A DNA stretch of 31,250 nt from Methylophilaceae bacterium (GCA_947379975.1 CANCPF010000022.1:1-31250), one strand, 5' to 3'; counted from the first letter of the stretch, positions 16,913-25,273 are shown. Notes: generated by a model not told the origin, from the letters alone. A program made the numbers and translations.

Positions 16913-17716
16913 TTATAATCCTTCAAGTCTGCTACGTATGCTTTGGAAAAAATTGACTACAAATGGATGATTACTTTTGATCAATTCGTGTAATGCACAA
17001 TCAGCAATAATATGTTTATCTTCTAATACGGCGACGCGCTCTGCTAGCGAGGCTAAGGTATCCATGTCATGTGTGACAAAAATCACGGTTAATCCCAAAG
17101 ATTTTTTAAGTTGGGTTACTAGGTCAATAAAGTTATGACTGCGGTCAGGATCTAGCCCGGCGGTGGGCTCGTCTAATACTAATAATTCTGGTTCTAGTGC
17201 CAGCGCCCGCGCGAGTCCGACGCGCTTAACCATACCGCCTGAGATCTCGGCAGGTAGCAACATCGCATCTCGCGCTTCCAATTCTACTAAGGCAAGTTTA
17301 TGCATCACTAACTGATAAATAACCGACTCATCAAATTGTTTTAATTCTCGTAGTGGGAAAGCGATATTGTCAAAAACCGAGAGCGCTGAGAAAAGTGCGC
17401 CTTGTTGAAACAGTACACCAAAACGTTGCATCAGTCGGCGTTGTGCTACGCGCTCCATGATAAGCATGTTTTCCCCGAACAATAATACCTTGCCACTTTT
17501 AGGCTTAGTCAGCCCTATGATGTGACGCAACAGTGTAGTTTTGCCGCATCCTGACCTTCCTACTAATGCAATAATATCGCCACGTCTAACTTTTAAGTTG
17601 AGATTTTGGTGAACAATATTGTCACCAAATGCAGTACAAATATTTTGTAGGTCGCAGATAATCTCTTGATTAATACTACTTTGATTTGGACTATTTGGCA
17701 TAAAATCGTTGCTCAT
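16913..17716 (-). CDS. Mce-system ABC ATPase (MlaF-like)
   Basis: 267 residues with all ABC ATPase motifs: Walker A GRSGCGKT (53-60), Q-loop FQQGALFS (about 103-110), signature ISGGM (158-162), Walker B LLVLDEP (178-184) with Glu183, and switch His216 in VTHDMDTL. The FQQGALFSALSVFDNIAFPLRE stretch and the ISGGMVKRVGLARAL signature are typical of MlaF and related Mce ATPases. It powers lipid transport by the permease encoded just before it. The first ~15 residues are polar and probably disordered. Its start overlaps the permease stop by four bases (ATGA), indicating coupled translation. Confidence 0.92.
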   Translation of the reverse strand: MSNDFMPNSPNQSSINQEIICDLQNICTAFGDNIVHQNLNLKVRRGDIIALVGRSGCGKTTLLRHIIGLTKPKSGKVLLFGENMLIMERVAQRRLMQRFGVLFQQGALFSALSVFDNIAFPLRELKQFDESVIYQLVMHKLALVELEARDAMLLPAEISGGMVKRVGLARALALEPELLVLDEPTAGLDPDRSHNFIDLVTQLKKSLGLTVIFVTHDMDTLASLAERVAVLEDKHIIADCALHELIKSNHPFVVNFFQSIRSRLEGL

Positions 17717-18828
17717 ACGCCAATGCTACGCGTTAATATGGCAAATATAGCATTGACTAAAATGACCCCGGATATCGCCGTAACCACAGAGCTTGTTGTG
17801 CTGTTGCTTAAGCTTTCTGTATTGGGCTTGATTCGTAAGCCAAAGTGGCATGCAACTAAGGCTACGACAAAACCAAACATCAGTCCTTTTAATAAGCTAA
17901 GGGTCAGGTTGATTGGTTGGACAACCAGCGGTAAATAATCAAAGAAGAAGCGAAAGCTAATACCTAACTCTAAATTTGAGGCAAACGCGCCACCAGTAAG
18001 CGCCCAGCTAGACGTCCATAACACCAGTAAAGGTGAAACAAACGTTAGCCCCAGAACTTTGGGTAGTACAACGCGTAGTGTACGTGAAATGCCCATGGTG
18101 GTAAGTGCGTCAATTTCATCTGTGACACGCATTACGCCAATTTGTGCTGTCATCGCTGAGCCAGATCGGCCTGCAACTAATACCGCCATTAGCACCGGGC
18201 CAAGTTCACGAATAATGCTTAGCCCTAAAATGTTAACAATGTAAACGTCGGCGCCAAAGGTATGTAATTGTTTTGACATTAAATAACCCATTACAATACC
18301 GATCATAAAGCCTAGCAGCGCGGTGACTGGCAGGGCGTTTACGCCACTTTTGTAAACGTTAGCACTAAATTCGCGCCAAGGAAAATCCTGCGGGTGGCGG
18401 AATAAATAGGCTATTTCTATTAGCAGTGAAACGAGTAAGCGACTGAATTCTACAATGTGGTGCATGAACTGCAGAACACCTTTGCCTAGGCTATTTAGTG
18501 GTGAGAGCCAGTCAGATACCGTTTTTTTATCTGACGTTTTTGCTAAACTGATGAGCGTATTGAAAAGTTCTGCGTGTTCAGGCTTGAGAGAAATGTTGTC
18601 ATTGAGTTTGTTTTCCCAGCCAGATAGAAGCGTCGCAGCGCCAGCAGCATCCAGTTGATGTACTTCTAGTAAATCCCATTTTGTGAAATTATCAGCAAAA
18701 AATGGCTGTAATGATTTTTTAAGTTTGGCAAAATCATTAAGCGATACTCGTAGCGACCATTGACCCAAAAGTTGGACGTGATGCCGACCTTGGCCGTCCT
18801 GAGTAACTCGAAAACTAGCAGCGGTCAT
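17713..18828 (-). CDS. Mce-system permease (MlaE-like) with N-terminal STAS-like domain
   Basis: 371 residues, first gene of the operon, with AGAGGAG six bases before ATG. The N-terminal ~115 residues look like a STAS domain (LLEVHQLDAAGAATLLSGW, about 52-71). In E. coli the STAS protein MlaB is separate; fusion to the permease is common in this permease family. The permease part (about 145-371) has five or six membrane segments and the MlaE signature region GFMIGIVMGYLM...FGADVYIVNILGLSIIRELGPVLMAVLVAGRSGSAMTAQIG (each segment short here, about 178-250). With the next three genes it forms an inner-membrane lipid-transport complex. Confidence 0.9.
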   Translation of the reverse strand: MTAASFRVTQDGQGRHHVQLLGQWSLRVSLNDFAKLKKSLQPFFADNFTKWDLLEVHQLDAAGAATLLSGWENKLNDNISLKPEHAELFNTLISLAKTSDKKTVSDWLSPLNSLGKGVLQFMHHIVEFSRLLVSLLIEIAYLFRHPQDFPWREFSANVYKSGVNALPVTALLGFMIGIVMGYLMSKQLHTFGADVYIVNILGLSIIRELGPVLMAVLVAGRSGSAMTAQIGVMRVTDEIDALTTMGISRTLRVVLPKVLGLTFVSPLLVLWTSSWALTGGAFASNLELGISFRFFFDYLPLVVQPINLTLSLLKGLMFGFVVALVACHFGLRIKPNTESLSNSTTSSVVTAISGVILVNAIFAILTRSIGV

Positions 18829-19162
18829 TCCATCTCCTCTTTATTTGATTATACGCAGCGAAAAATCGAAATGGCAATAGAAGCACTGAATAACTTGTCT
18901 TAATATTGGCATATGTCTTGAAAGCTCGAAAATACTAGTCTATTCAATCGATACGCGAGGCGCCTTATAACCACTATTTTTTCTATGCCTGTTTGAGTGA
19001 AACTTAGCTTATATTGACTCCTGTATATGACAAGTACTATTAAAAATTAAGGGCCATTTAACTTTCTGAAGAAATTCCATATTAACTAACTTAGTTTGAT
19101 GAAGCTCAATTACTGGTATCAATAGGTATGTCATTATTAAAATTCTATTACAGGAGAAAGTT
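18829..19162. other. Divergent intergenic region (promoters of the Mce operon and the next plus-strand gene)
   Basis: 334 bases between divergent genes. A TTGACT at 19014-19019 with TACTAT at 19035-19040 (15-base spacing, short) could be a weak plus-strand promoter, leaving a leader of about 120 bases. A strong AGGAGA (19152-19157) precedes the plus-strand gene. I see no clear minus-strand promoter and no hidden gene. Confidence 0.4.
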
Positions 19163-19552
19163 ATGTCTTTAAGTCACGCGGTAGTATGGGTTGATCATCA
19201 AGAAGCTCACGTTATTCAATTTAACGCTAATGCCAGCGATAGTGAGGTCATCAAAACTAAATCTAAGCATGCTCGAGTACACCAAAGAGCGGGTACTTTA
19301 ACGGGTGGCCGAAGTGAAGCAGATCAAAGCTACTTACATGAAGTGATCAGCGCGCTATCTGGAGCAGGCGAAATTTTGATTGTTGGCCCAGGCTCAGCAA
19401 AATTAGAGTTATTTAAGCACGCGCATAATCATGATGCTAAAATCGCTGAAAAGATCGTCGGACTAGAAACCGTCGACCATCCAACCGATGGGCAGTTACT
19501 CGCTTATGCCAAAAAATACTTTGTCAAAGTGGATAATATGAAAGCTCTGTAA
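19163..19552 (+). CDS. 'Translational machinery protein' family (release-factor-like small protein)
   Basis: 129 residues, ATG with AGGAGAAAG directly upstream. The sequence has the patterns I know from small proteobacterial proteins annotated as translational machinery protein: HAVVWVDHQEAHVIQF at the N-terminus, AGEILIVGPGSAKLELFKH in the middle (about 70-88) and VGLETVDHPTDGQLLAYAKKYF at the end. They resemble a domain of eRF1/Dom34 (bacterial eRF1-like families), which suggests contact with ribosomes, but no experimental role is known to me. It is cytosolic and His-rich (about 10 His). A terminator about 70 bases downstream shows it is transcribed alone. Confidence 0.72.
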   Translation: MSLSHAVVWVDHQEAHVIQFNANASDSEVIKTKSKHARVHQRAGTLTGGRSEADQSYLHEVISALSGAGEILIVGPGSAKLELFKHAHNHDAKIAEKIVGLETVDHPTDGQLLAYAKKYFVKVDNMKAL

Positions 19553-19621
19553 TAACTTAGCTATTGATGGTCGGACTGCGTTGTTAGGTATGAGCAGTTC
19601 AGCCATAGCGCTCTAGAAAGA

Positions 19622-19662
19622 CAAAAGGCCTACAGCGATTAAACTGTAAGCCTTTGTTTTTA
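19622..19662 (+). terminator. Rho-independent terminator
   Basis: Stem CAAAAGGC.TACAG with CTGTA.GCCTTTG (19622-19635 and 19644-19656, one mismatch), loop CGATTAAA, followed by TTTTT. It ends the plus-strand gene before the tRNA fragment. Confidence 0.75.
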
Positions 19663-19673
19663 TTGCCGGTATT

Positions 19674-19721
19674 TGGTGCGCCCGAAGAGATTCGAACTCC
19701 TGACCCCTTGGTTCGTAGCCA
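19674..19721 (-). other. 3' part of a tRNA-Arg(ACG) gene: attachment site (left junction of the integrated element)
   Basis: Read on the minus strand, the stretch runs from the anticodon stem through loop CTACGAA (anticodon ACG, 19714-19716), variable region, T arm with TTCGAAT, acceptor 3' strand CGGGCGC, discriminator A and CCA. Beyond 19721 the anticodon stem no longer pairs and the D arm and 5' acceptor strand are missing; AT-rich DNA takes their place. A 3' tRNA piece next to a P4-type integrase is the usual remnant at one end of an island. The intact tRNA-Arg is expected at the right end, outside this window. Confidence 0.85.
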
Positions 19722-19809
19722 GTTAAATAAATTTTACAAATAAATTCAATAGTTTCTTCCCAGACTTTAATAGACCTTAGCGTAATATAAATTTTATTAT
19801 ATTCAGTTA

Positions 19810-19858
19810 GTTACAGTAAAATATACATTTTACACTCTATACTACTGTCTGTTAAAAT
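19810..19858 (+). promoter_or_regulatory. Integrase promoter with overlapping inverted repeat
   Basis: TTTACA (19829-19834) and TAAAAT (19853-19858) are each one base from the sigma-70 consensus, with 18 bases between them. The inverted repeat GTAAAAT-ATAC-ATTTTAC (19816-19822 with 19827-19833) covers the -35 box, so a bound regulator would block transcription. A GTTACA (19810-19815) lies just before it, the same hexamer found three times before alpA. The rest of 19722-19908 is AT-rich and shows no gene. Confidence 0.5.
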
Positions 19859-19908
19859 ACTCTAAGATCTACATTTTTTTAGGGCACGTATAGGGCGCGG
19901 AGGATAAT

Positions 19909-21300
19909 ATGGCGAAGTTATTTACAGTGAAAGAAATTGAATCAAGAAAGCCGGGTGACAAGCCTTATAAGTTTTCAGTCGATCGTGGTCTGTATATTAG
20001 AGTGCCAATTAACGGAATTAAAACTTGGTTGGTTAGGTATGTTGTTGGTGGAAGGCAGATAGACTACGCGCTACCAAGGCCATATGGGGTAGGCGGTGAT
20101 GGATTTATGTCACTTGCTGATGCTAAGGCCCATAATGCTGAAATTCAGGCACTCGCGCGCGAAGGTATCGATTATCAAACTCAGCAAGCTGAATTGCGCC
20201 AAGCAAAAGCTGATTCTGTTGAGAAAAAGAAAACCGATGCTTCAACATTTAATGATCTTTATTTATTGTGGTTAAGAGATGGTGTTAGCCGATCAGATTG
20301 TAATAATTACATTAAACAATCATTCACTAAGCATGCTATTCCAGTGCTTGGTGATATTGAAATTCGTAAGTTGACCGAACATCATTTGCGAGCTGCTTAT
20401 AGAGCGATTGTAGAAAGTGGAAAAGTTGCAACTGCCGTTGAGTTATCTAAAGATATAGGGCAGATGTTACGGTGGGCCGAAAAGCGTAAACCTTGGCGAG
20501 CGTTGTTGATTGATGGTAATCCATCCGAGTTAGTTGAAATTAAGAAGCTTGTACCAAAAGGTTACACTAAGGAGCGCAAGCGTCAGTTAAGTATTGAGGA
20601 AATACAAAAGCTGAAATCTGTATTTTTAAACACTACACAATTATATGCTGATGCGCCTAGAAAGTACGGTACTGAACGACCACTTAAAAAAGAAGTGCAG
20701 ATAGCCATGTGGTTATGTTTAAGTACAATCTGTCGTATAGGTGAATTGCTAATGACAGAATGGAAACATATTAACTTTAAAGAGAGAACATGGTTTATCC
20801 CAGCGGCCAATACTAAAGGCGAACAGGGTGCTAAAGCTGATCAAATTGTTTACTTGTCAGATTTTGCATTAGATCAGTTCAAGCAATTGCAAGAACTGAG
20901 TGGACATACGTTATGGGCATTCCCCGCAAAAGATGAAAAAAAACATGTGTGCGTAAAGTCAGCCAGTAAACAAATTGGTGACAGGCAGGTTCAATTTAAA
21001 AACAGGACTAAGCAGTTTAAATCTAGAGTAGAAAGTGACAGTCTTGTACTTGGCAGTGAAGAATGGACGCCGCACGATTTACGCCGGACAGGTGCAACCA
21101 TGATGCAGAAACTGAAAATTCACCGTGATGTAATAAATTTGTGTCAAAACCATGTGATAGGTACCAAAGTTGACAGGGTATACTTGCTAGATGAATATGC
21201 TGATGAGAAGCGAAAGGCATGGCGGAAACTGGGCGACAGAATAGAAGCAATTCTTGGTGTCGATAATCTTCTTATAGGTCAGTTTGTGAAGGCGGCATAA
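19909..21300 (+). CDS. P4-type tyrosine integrase
   Basis: 463 residues, ATG with GGAGG at about 19898-19902. The N-terminal ~60 residues hold an arm-site binding domain (SVDRGLYIRVPINGIKTW, then LPRPYG). A SAM-like core-binding domain is at about 112-195 and the catalytic domain at about 225-445. Catalytic residues are visible: Arg276 (ICRIGELL), His389 and Arg392 (HDLRRT), His415 (CQNHVIG) and Tyr425 (DRVYLLDEY). It recombines the element into and out of the tRNA-Arg gene, whose 3' part lies 190 bases upstream. The gene reads away from the junction into the element. Its promoter appears to carry an operator. Confidence 0.93.
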   Translation: MAKLFTVKEIESRKPGDKPYKFSVDRGLYIRVPINGIKTWLVRYVVGGRQIDYALPRPYGVGGDGFMSLADAKAHNAEIQALAREGIDYQTQQAELRQAKADSVEKKKTDASTFNDLYLLWLRDGVSRSDCNNYIKQSFTKHAIPVLGDIEIRKLTEHHLRAAYRAIVESGKVATAVELSKDIGQMLRWAEKRKPWRALLIDGNPSELVEIKKLVPKGYTKERKRQLSIEEIQKLKSVFLNTTQLYADAPRKYGTERPLKKEVQIAMWLCLSTICRIGELLMTEWKHINFKERTWFIPAANTKGEQGAKADQIVYLSDFALDQFKQLQELSGHTLWAFPAKDEKKHVCVKSASKQIGDRQVQFKNRTKQFKSRVESDSLVLGSEEWTPHDLRRTGATMMQKLKIHRDVINLCQNHVIGTKVDRVYLLDEYADEKRKAWRKLGDRIEAILGVDNLLIGQFVKAA

Positions 21301-21302
21301 AA

Positions 21303-21719
21303 ATGTCACTTTATGAAAATATGAGAAGTTTAGATGAGCTTGCATTTCGATTGCACACTGGCACGCATACTCATGAGGATTTGATTTATTTGGCTAATTG
21401 TCTTGAGAGGTTATGTGATGGGCAAGATCCTGAAGGCGTCTTACGTCTAAAACAGAGCTCAGGTAAGAAGCGAAAGATGTACAAGACGCATAAGAGAAAT
21501 GTAGGCGCTATTAAACGTATTGCGGCGCTCACAGATTTGATGGCTGCAACTATTGATGCAAACGGCAATGTTGTCATATATGAAGACGATGAGGCTGATC
21601 GCCCAATGACCAAGGTTGCGGTGATTAATGTTTCAGATGAAACTGGTATCACATATGGCACGCTAGACCAGTATTGGACGGAGGAAAAATACAGGAAATA
21701 TAAAGACCCTTCTTCCTAA
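21303..21719 (+). CDS. Small protein of the element, unknown (possible DNA-binding)
   Basis: 138 residues, starting two bases after the integrase stop, so probably cotranscribed; AAGG in the integrase end may serve as RBS. The first ~45 residues are mostly helical, with acidic and His residues. A strongly basic stretch KKRKMYKTHKRN (about 55-66) follows. Its C-terminus (INVSDETGITYGTLDQYW, about 108-125) has a helix-turn-helix look. No membrane segment or signal peptide. I do not recognise the family. A role as an excisionase or regulator of the integrase would fit the position, but this is inference. Confidence 0.6.
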   Translation: MSLYENMRSLDELAFRLHTGTHTHEDLIYLANCLERLCDGQDPEGVLRLKQSSGKKRKMYKTHKRNVGAIKRIAALTDLMAATIDANGNVVIYEDDEADRPMTKVAVINVSDETGITYGTLDQYWTEEKYRKYKDPSS

Positions 21720-21745
21720 ATGGGTAGCTGAGGTAGGGGGGGTAA

Positions 21746-21809
21746 GTTACACAAATACCCTTAATATTCAGTATGTTACATATGACAAGAGCTATTAAAG
21801 GTTGTTACA
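21746..21809 (+). promoter_or_regulatory. Three GTTACA motifs at exact 29-bp spacing before the alpA gene
   Basis: GTTACA at 21746-21751, 21775-21780 and 21804-21809, each start 29 bases after the last. They lie in the 148-base gap before the AlpA-type gene. Each copy is followed by C or T and then A/T-rich bases (GTTACACA, GTTACATA, GTTACACT). The even phasing suggests binding of one protein on about the same face of the helix. A further direct repeat GCTCCAT (21813-21819 and 21830-21836) lies next to them. Confidence 0.45.
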
Positions 21810-21867
21810 CTTGCTCCATAAATTGATGTGCTCCATTTCGGTTCACGCAATTTTATGGAGAAAGAAA

Positions 21868-22104
21868 ATGACTATAGAGTTAAGTAACAATGAACAGATG
21901 CGTCCAGAACGCATTATCAGAATGAACGCAGTAGTAGCTAAAGTTCAATTAGCACCTTCAACAATATACGAGCTTCAAGCGAGTATCCCACCAAAGTTTC
22001 CAAAAAGTTTCAAAATCGTCGAGGGTGGACGAGCGTCTGGCTGGCTTGAGTCTGAAATTGATGCGTGGGTTGATTTACGTAGCAAAGGAGGCAGTCATGA
22101 GTAA
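21868..22104 (+). CDS. alpA: AlpA-family helix-turn-helix regulator
   Basis: 78 residues from ATG 21868. In-frame ATG 21802 upstream would add 22 residues of no known match, while 21868 has GGAG (21857-21860) seven bases before it. The protein has the AlpA pattern: RIIRMNAVVAKVQLAPSTIY (recognition helix after KVQLAPSTIY, about 14-34), FPKSFKIVEGGRASGWLESEID and an aromatic close WVDLRSKGG. AlpA proteins are small activators or excisionase-like regulators in P4-like elements and PICI satellites; in E. coli AlpA raises expression of the element's integrase. It overlaps the next gene by eight bases. Confidence 0.85.
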   Translation: MTIELSNNEQMRPERIIRMNAVVAKVQLAPSTIYELQASIPPKFPKSFKIVEGGRASGWLESEIDAWVDLRSKGGSHE

Positions 22105-22753
22105 ATTTATTGTTTATAAGCAGCCTTCAGGTAAACCATGGTTCGATGCATCATTGACGAGTTATGTTAGGGATGAAATAAGCTACGCCAATGAAAAAAT
22201 TAATCACGGGTATTACAAAGCACATGATTTTTTTAAATGGATTTGCAGTAACAAAGCCGAGCAAGCTCTCTTAGAAGGTTTAGCAGAACTAGCACCACTA
22301 TTTCCACTAGCTTCATATTATGGGTTAGATGGCATTTGGTTATCACCACCACCATCGGGATCTGGAAATGCCGTTGTGATAGTTATTGGCAATAAAAACG
22401 GAAAACTCAGAGTGGTAGGTGGTAATTACTTTAACCAAGTTCCAAACACCTATAAAAAAAATGTTAGCAATGATTTTTGGGGTTCGGTGGACTCGATCAA
22501 GTCTGACTTGGAAAAAACACGATATATAAGTTTGTACCTTCAACAGAATATGAGCGATGAAGATAATCATTTTGCTAGGGTGATTACGGAACATTCAAAT
22601 ATAGCTCACACTATGCCAGTCTACATAATGGTGATTGATGACGATGCGAAGAAAAATCATTTTTGGGGAATGCCTGCGATTGTCTCCGGTCGCCGTCCAT
22701 CTGACCTTAACCACGAGAAGATCTGGGAGGGGACGTGGCAGAAAGCAAAATAA
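22097..22753 (+). CDS. Element protein between alpA and primase, unknown
   Basis: 218 residues from ATG 22097, with a near-perfect AGGAGG at 22085-22090. A GTG at 22025 is in frame but lies inside alpA with no RBS. The protein looks soluble and has mixed alpha/beta character. It has a Pro/Gly turn (LSPPPSGSGNAVVIVIGN, about 78-95) and an acidic MVIDDDAKKNHFWG (about 184-197). No signal peptide, no membrane segment and no nuclease or HTH motif that I recognise. It overlaps alpA by 8 bases and the primase gene by 19, so it belongs to one translationally coupled early operon. A role in replication control or helper-phage interaction is possible; this is inference. Confidence 0.65.
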   Translation: MSKFIVYKQPSGKPWFDASLTSYVRDEISYANEKINHGYYKAHDFFKWICSNKAEQALLEGLAELAPLFPLASYYGLDGIWLSPPPSGSGNAVVIVIGNKNGKLRVVGGNYFNQVPNTYKKNVSNDFWGSVDSIKSDLEKTRYISLYLQQNMSDEDNHFARVITEHSNIAHTMPVYIMVIDDDAKKNHFWGMPAIVSGRRPSDLNHEKIWEGTWQKAK

Positions 22754-25020
22754 GATACTCAATTGGGGTTGATAAGTTTGATAACTTACCGAAGCAACTT
22801 GTTGCCAATAATTTTATCAATTTCATGAACAGCGTTTTAGCTAACAGGAGCCCCCGCAAGGGGGAGACCTACTTCTGTTCGGCTTTTAGCTATGGTCCGC
22901 ACGACAATACTCAGAAATATCCGCATGATGACAATTACCGACTAGCTACGCATGCAGAGTCTAAACGTTTTCTTGTATTAGATTTTGATGGATTCCGAGA
23001 TATAGCTGCCTTTAATCAAACATTCTTAGCAATTGAAGTTTTTAGCGGCTTCGGTTATACCACTTGGAGCCATAAACATGATGCGCCACGTGCCAGAGCT
23101 GTGCTTGAACTGGATCGTGATGTAACCAGAGATGAAGGGATTAAAGTTTGCGAAGCATTCCAAGCAAAACTAATAGGAATTATTGGTGCAGGCACAGCGG
23201 TCTTTGATGAATCAGTTTACAGAGCAGAGCAGCCAGTATACGGACCACCTACCGACGCTCACACTTTTACATTCGGCGGTAAAAAGCTTGTCAAGGCAGA
23301 CAGCTTCATTAAGCTCTTTGACGATAATATCAAGGCAACTGGATCTGCAGTTGCAGCGGCAACTCGTTCCAATCAGGCTGCTTCTTCTCAATCTGGATAT
23401 AGCAAGCTAAAGCAATCATCATTAGAGATAGTCTTAGCTAAGATTAATTTCAGTGATGAAAATTCTTGGACTGACGTAGCGAACGCTTTGGCACGAGTAT
23501 ATGGTGAAGTTGGGCTGGACTATTTTGTTAAGTTTAGCGAGGGTACGTATGCAGGTTCGTCATATCCTGATTTTGACATTGATGCAGTGAGCTCAAGGTT
23601 TGAACGTGCACTCAAGGAGGTTGCATTTAAGCCAGAAGGCGTTGGCATCAAACGTCTATGCGCTCTTGCTGGAATAGACCCAACAACCCTAGAGTTTGAG
23701 CCGGAGCCATCTAGTCCTGAGGCTGAAGCTTTTTTCGCGTCATTGCAAGGTTATTTAAAACCAAAGAACGAACAATTGTTAAGTATCAGTACTGCTGCAC
23801 TTAGTGATGAGCAGGAGAGTGTTACTGATATTGAGCTTTTTTTTCCGGTGCTCAATAAGCAAAAGAAGCCTAGCCAAGTCTCGGAAAATGTAAAAGCAGT
23901 GCTTGCTAGCAAGAGAATTACGGTGAGGTATAACCAGGTCAAAAAAGGCACTGAAGTATTAATTCCTGGCATGAAGTGCGTCTTGGATGAACGAGATAAC
24001 ACCTCGTTAACGCTTCTAACAGATGAGGTCGTTAAGGCTGGGATGAGTTCTGCACGTGTTGATGAGATGACCTCTGCAATTGCAGCTCAGAATCCGTATT
24101 GTCCGGTACAAACCTATATTGAATCAGATGCGTGGGATGGCGTGTCTCGTATATCAGATTTCTGTAATCAAATTCAAACGCCTAACGTATCAATGGCACA
24201 TTTTCTAATCAAGAAATGGCTATTGCAGGCCGTTGCGGCAGTATACGAAACGAAAGGGCTTAGCGGTGCAGGCGTCTTAGTGTTTACTGGCGCGCAGGGC
24301 GTGGGTAAAACACGTTTTTATAGGGACCTCACAAGTGGGATTACTGATGTATTTTTGGAGGGGGCAATCCTCAATCCGGATGATAAAGACAGTGTATTTA
24401 CAGCTTGTAGCCATTGGATAGTCGAGTTGGGAGAGTTAGATGCAACCTTTAAGAAGTCTGAATTGGCGCAACTCAAAGCTTTTTTAACAAAGAATATAGA
24501 TACACTTAGAAAACCTTATGCAAAAAAAGATTCCACTTTTCCAAGAAGAACTGTATTTGCAGGAACAGTCAATGATTATGAGTTTCTACATGACCCAACT
24601 GGTAATAGAAGATATTGGCCACTGGAAATCATTACAATCAATCGAGATACTACAATCAATTACCAGCAATTGTGGGCTGAAGTTAAAGCTATTTATGACA
24701 GTGGTGAAAGTTGGCATTTATCAAAGGCAGAGCAACAACTTCTTAATCAGCATACTGAGCAATTTGCTGTGACTGAGCCTGTAGTTGAAATGTTATTGAA
24801 AAAATATAATTTTACTGGATGCACTAAATGGCAAGAAAGGTTAATGGTTGATATTTGCTCAGACATTTATCTAAATCACCCAACTAAAAGCGATATGCAG
24901 AAACTTGCTTCAGCAATTAAAAAGTATAACGGTAATCAAAAACCAAGAGCATCGAACGGTAAGAAATATCATTATGTGCCAGAGGATATCTTCATTTTAG
25001 GTGCCACTAAAACTATTTAA
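22735..25020 (+). CDS. Primase-helicase: AEP-like primase, PriCT-2 and VapE domains
   Basis: 761 residues from GTG 22735, with GGGAGGGG directly upstream. The N-terminal part (about 40-190) looks like an archaeo-eukaryotic primase: LVLDFDG (Asp83, Asp85), TTWSHKHDAPRARAVLELD (His113, Asp127) and FGGKK. A PriCT-2-like linker lies at about 228-315 (EIVLAKINFSDENSWTDVANAL). The C-terminal helicase is of the VapE (virulence-associated E) family, about 455-640. It has Walker A GAQGVGKT (519-526), Walker B-like WIVELGELD (561-569), FAGTVNDYEFLHD (sensor Asn) and TGNRRYWPL (arginine region). It would start and unwind replication of the element, as P4 alpha or PICI Pri-Rep do. It is followed by the candidate origin. 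Confidence 0.9.
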   Translation: MAESKIRYSIGVDKFDNLPKQLVANNFINFMNSVLANRSPRKGETYFCSAFSYGPHDNTQKYPHDDNYRLATHAESKRFLVLDFDGFRDIAAFNQTFLAIEVFSGFGYTTWSHKHDAPRARAVLELDRDVTRDEGIKVCEAFQAKLIGIIGAGTAVFDESVYRAEQPVYGPPTDAHTFTFGGKKLVKADSFIKLFDDNIKATGSAVAAATRSNQAASSQSGYSKLKQSSLEIVLAKINFSDENSWTDVANALARVYGEVGLDYFVKFSEGTYAGSSYPDFDIDAVSSRFERALKEVAFKPEGVGIKRLCALAGIDPTTLEFEPEPSSPEAEAFFASLQGYLKPKNEQLLSISTAALSDEQESVTDIELFFPVLNKQKKPSQVSENVKAVLASKRITVRYNQVKKGTEVLIPGMKCVLDERDNTSLTLLTDEVVKAGMSSARVDEMTSAIAAQNPYCPVQTYIESDAWDGVSRISDFCNQIQTPNVSMAHFLIKKWLLQAVAAVYETKGLSGAGVLVFTGAQGVGKTRFYRDLTSGITDVFLEGAILNPDDKDSVFTACSHWIVELGELDATFKKSELAQLKAFLTKNIDTLRKPYAKKDSTFPRRTVFAGTVNDYEFLHDPTGNRRYWPLEIITINRDTTINYQQLWAEVKAIYDSGESWHLSKAEQQLLNQHTEQFAVTEPVVEMLLKKYNFTGCTKWQERLMVDICSDIYLNHPTKSDMQKLASAIKKYNGNQKPRASNGKKYHYVPEDIFILGATKTI

Positions 25021-25045
25021 TAAAATCAATAAGTTATAATGGATA

Positions 25046-25243
25046 AGTGGTACTAGTAGCACCTTTTTGCATTTTCCCTAAAGGTATATGCGCATGTCTC
25101 TGAATACTGCAACCTCTCTATATATAATATATATATTCTTTTAATATATAGCATTAGGTACCACTGATTGTCTGTAACCCTTGCTATATATAGTACGCAG
25201 CAGTGGGACTAGTTGCATGTATATGGTACGGAGTACCACTAGT
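25046..25243. other. Candidate replication origin: repeat sites around an AT-rich tract
   Basis: The 253-base gap after the primase-helicase holds four related sites. AGTGGTACTAGT is at 25046-25057, GGTACCACT at 25157-25165, AGTGGGACTAGT at 25202-25213 and AGTACCACTAGT at 25232-25243. The first and last share AGTGGTACT and its exact complement; the other two differ by one base each. Between sites 1 and 2 lies a ~32-base tract of only A and T except for one C (about 25119-25150), which would melt easily. GGTAC-GGA-GTACC (25225-25237) forms a further small inverted repeat. Iterons plus an AT tract beside a primase-helicase are typical of element origins; function is inferred. The gap shows no open frame of note. 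Confidence 0.5.
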
Positions 25244-25273
25244 GAAAGATTATATGATGCTAAGTAGGTAAAC

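Noticed and set aside
19674..19721. Complete tRNA-Arg gene
   Set aside because: The D arm, the 5' acceptor strand and the outer base pairs of the anticodon stem are missing; only the 3' part is present.
21802..21867. Longer AlpA-type protein starting at 21802
   Set aside because: The extra 22 residues match nothing in the family and there is a proper Shine-Dalgarno before ATG 21868.
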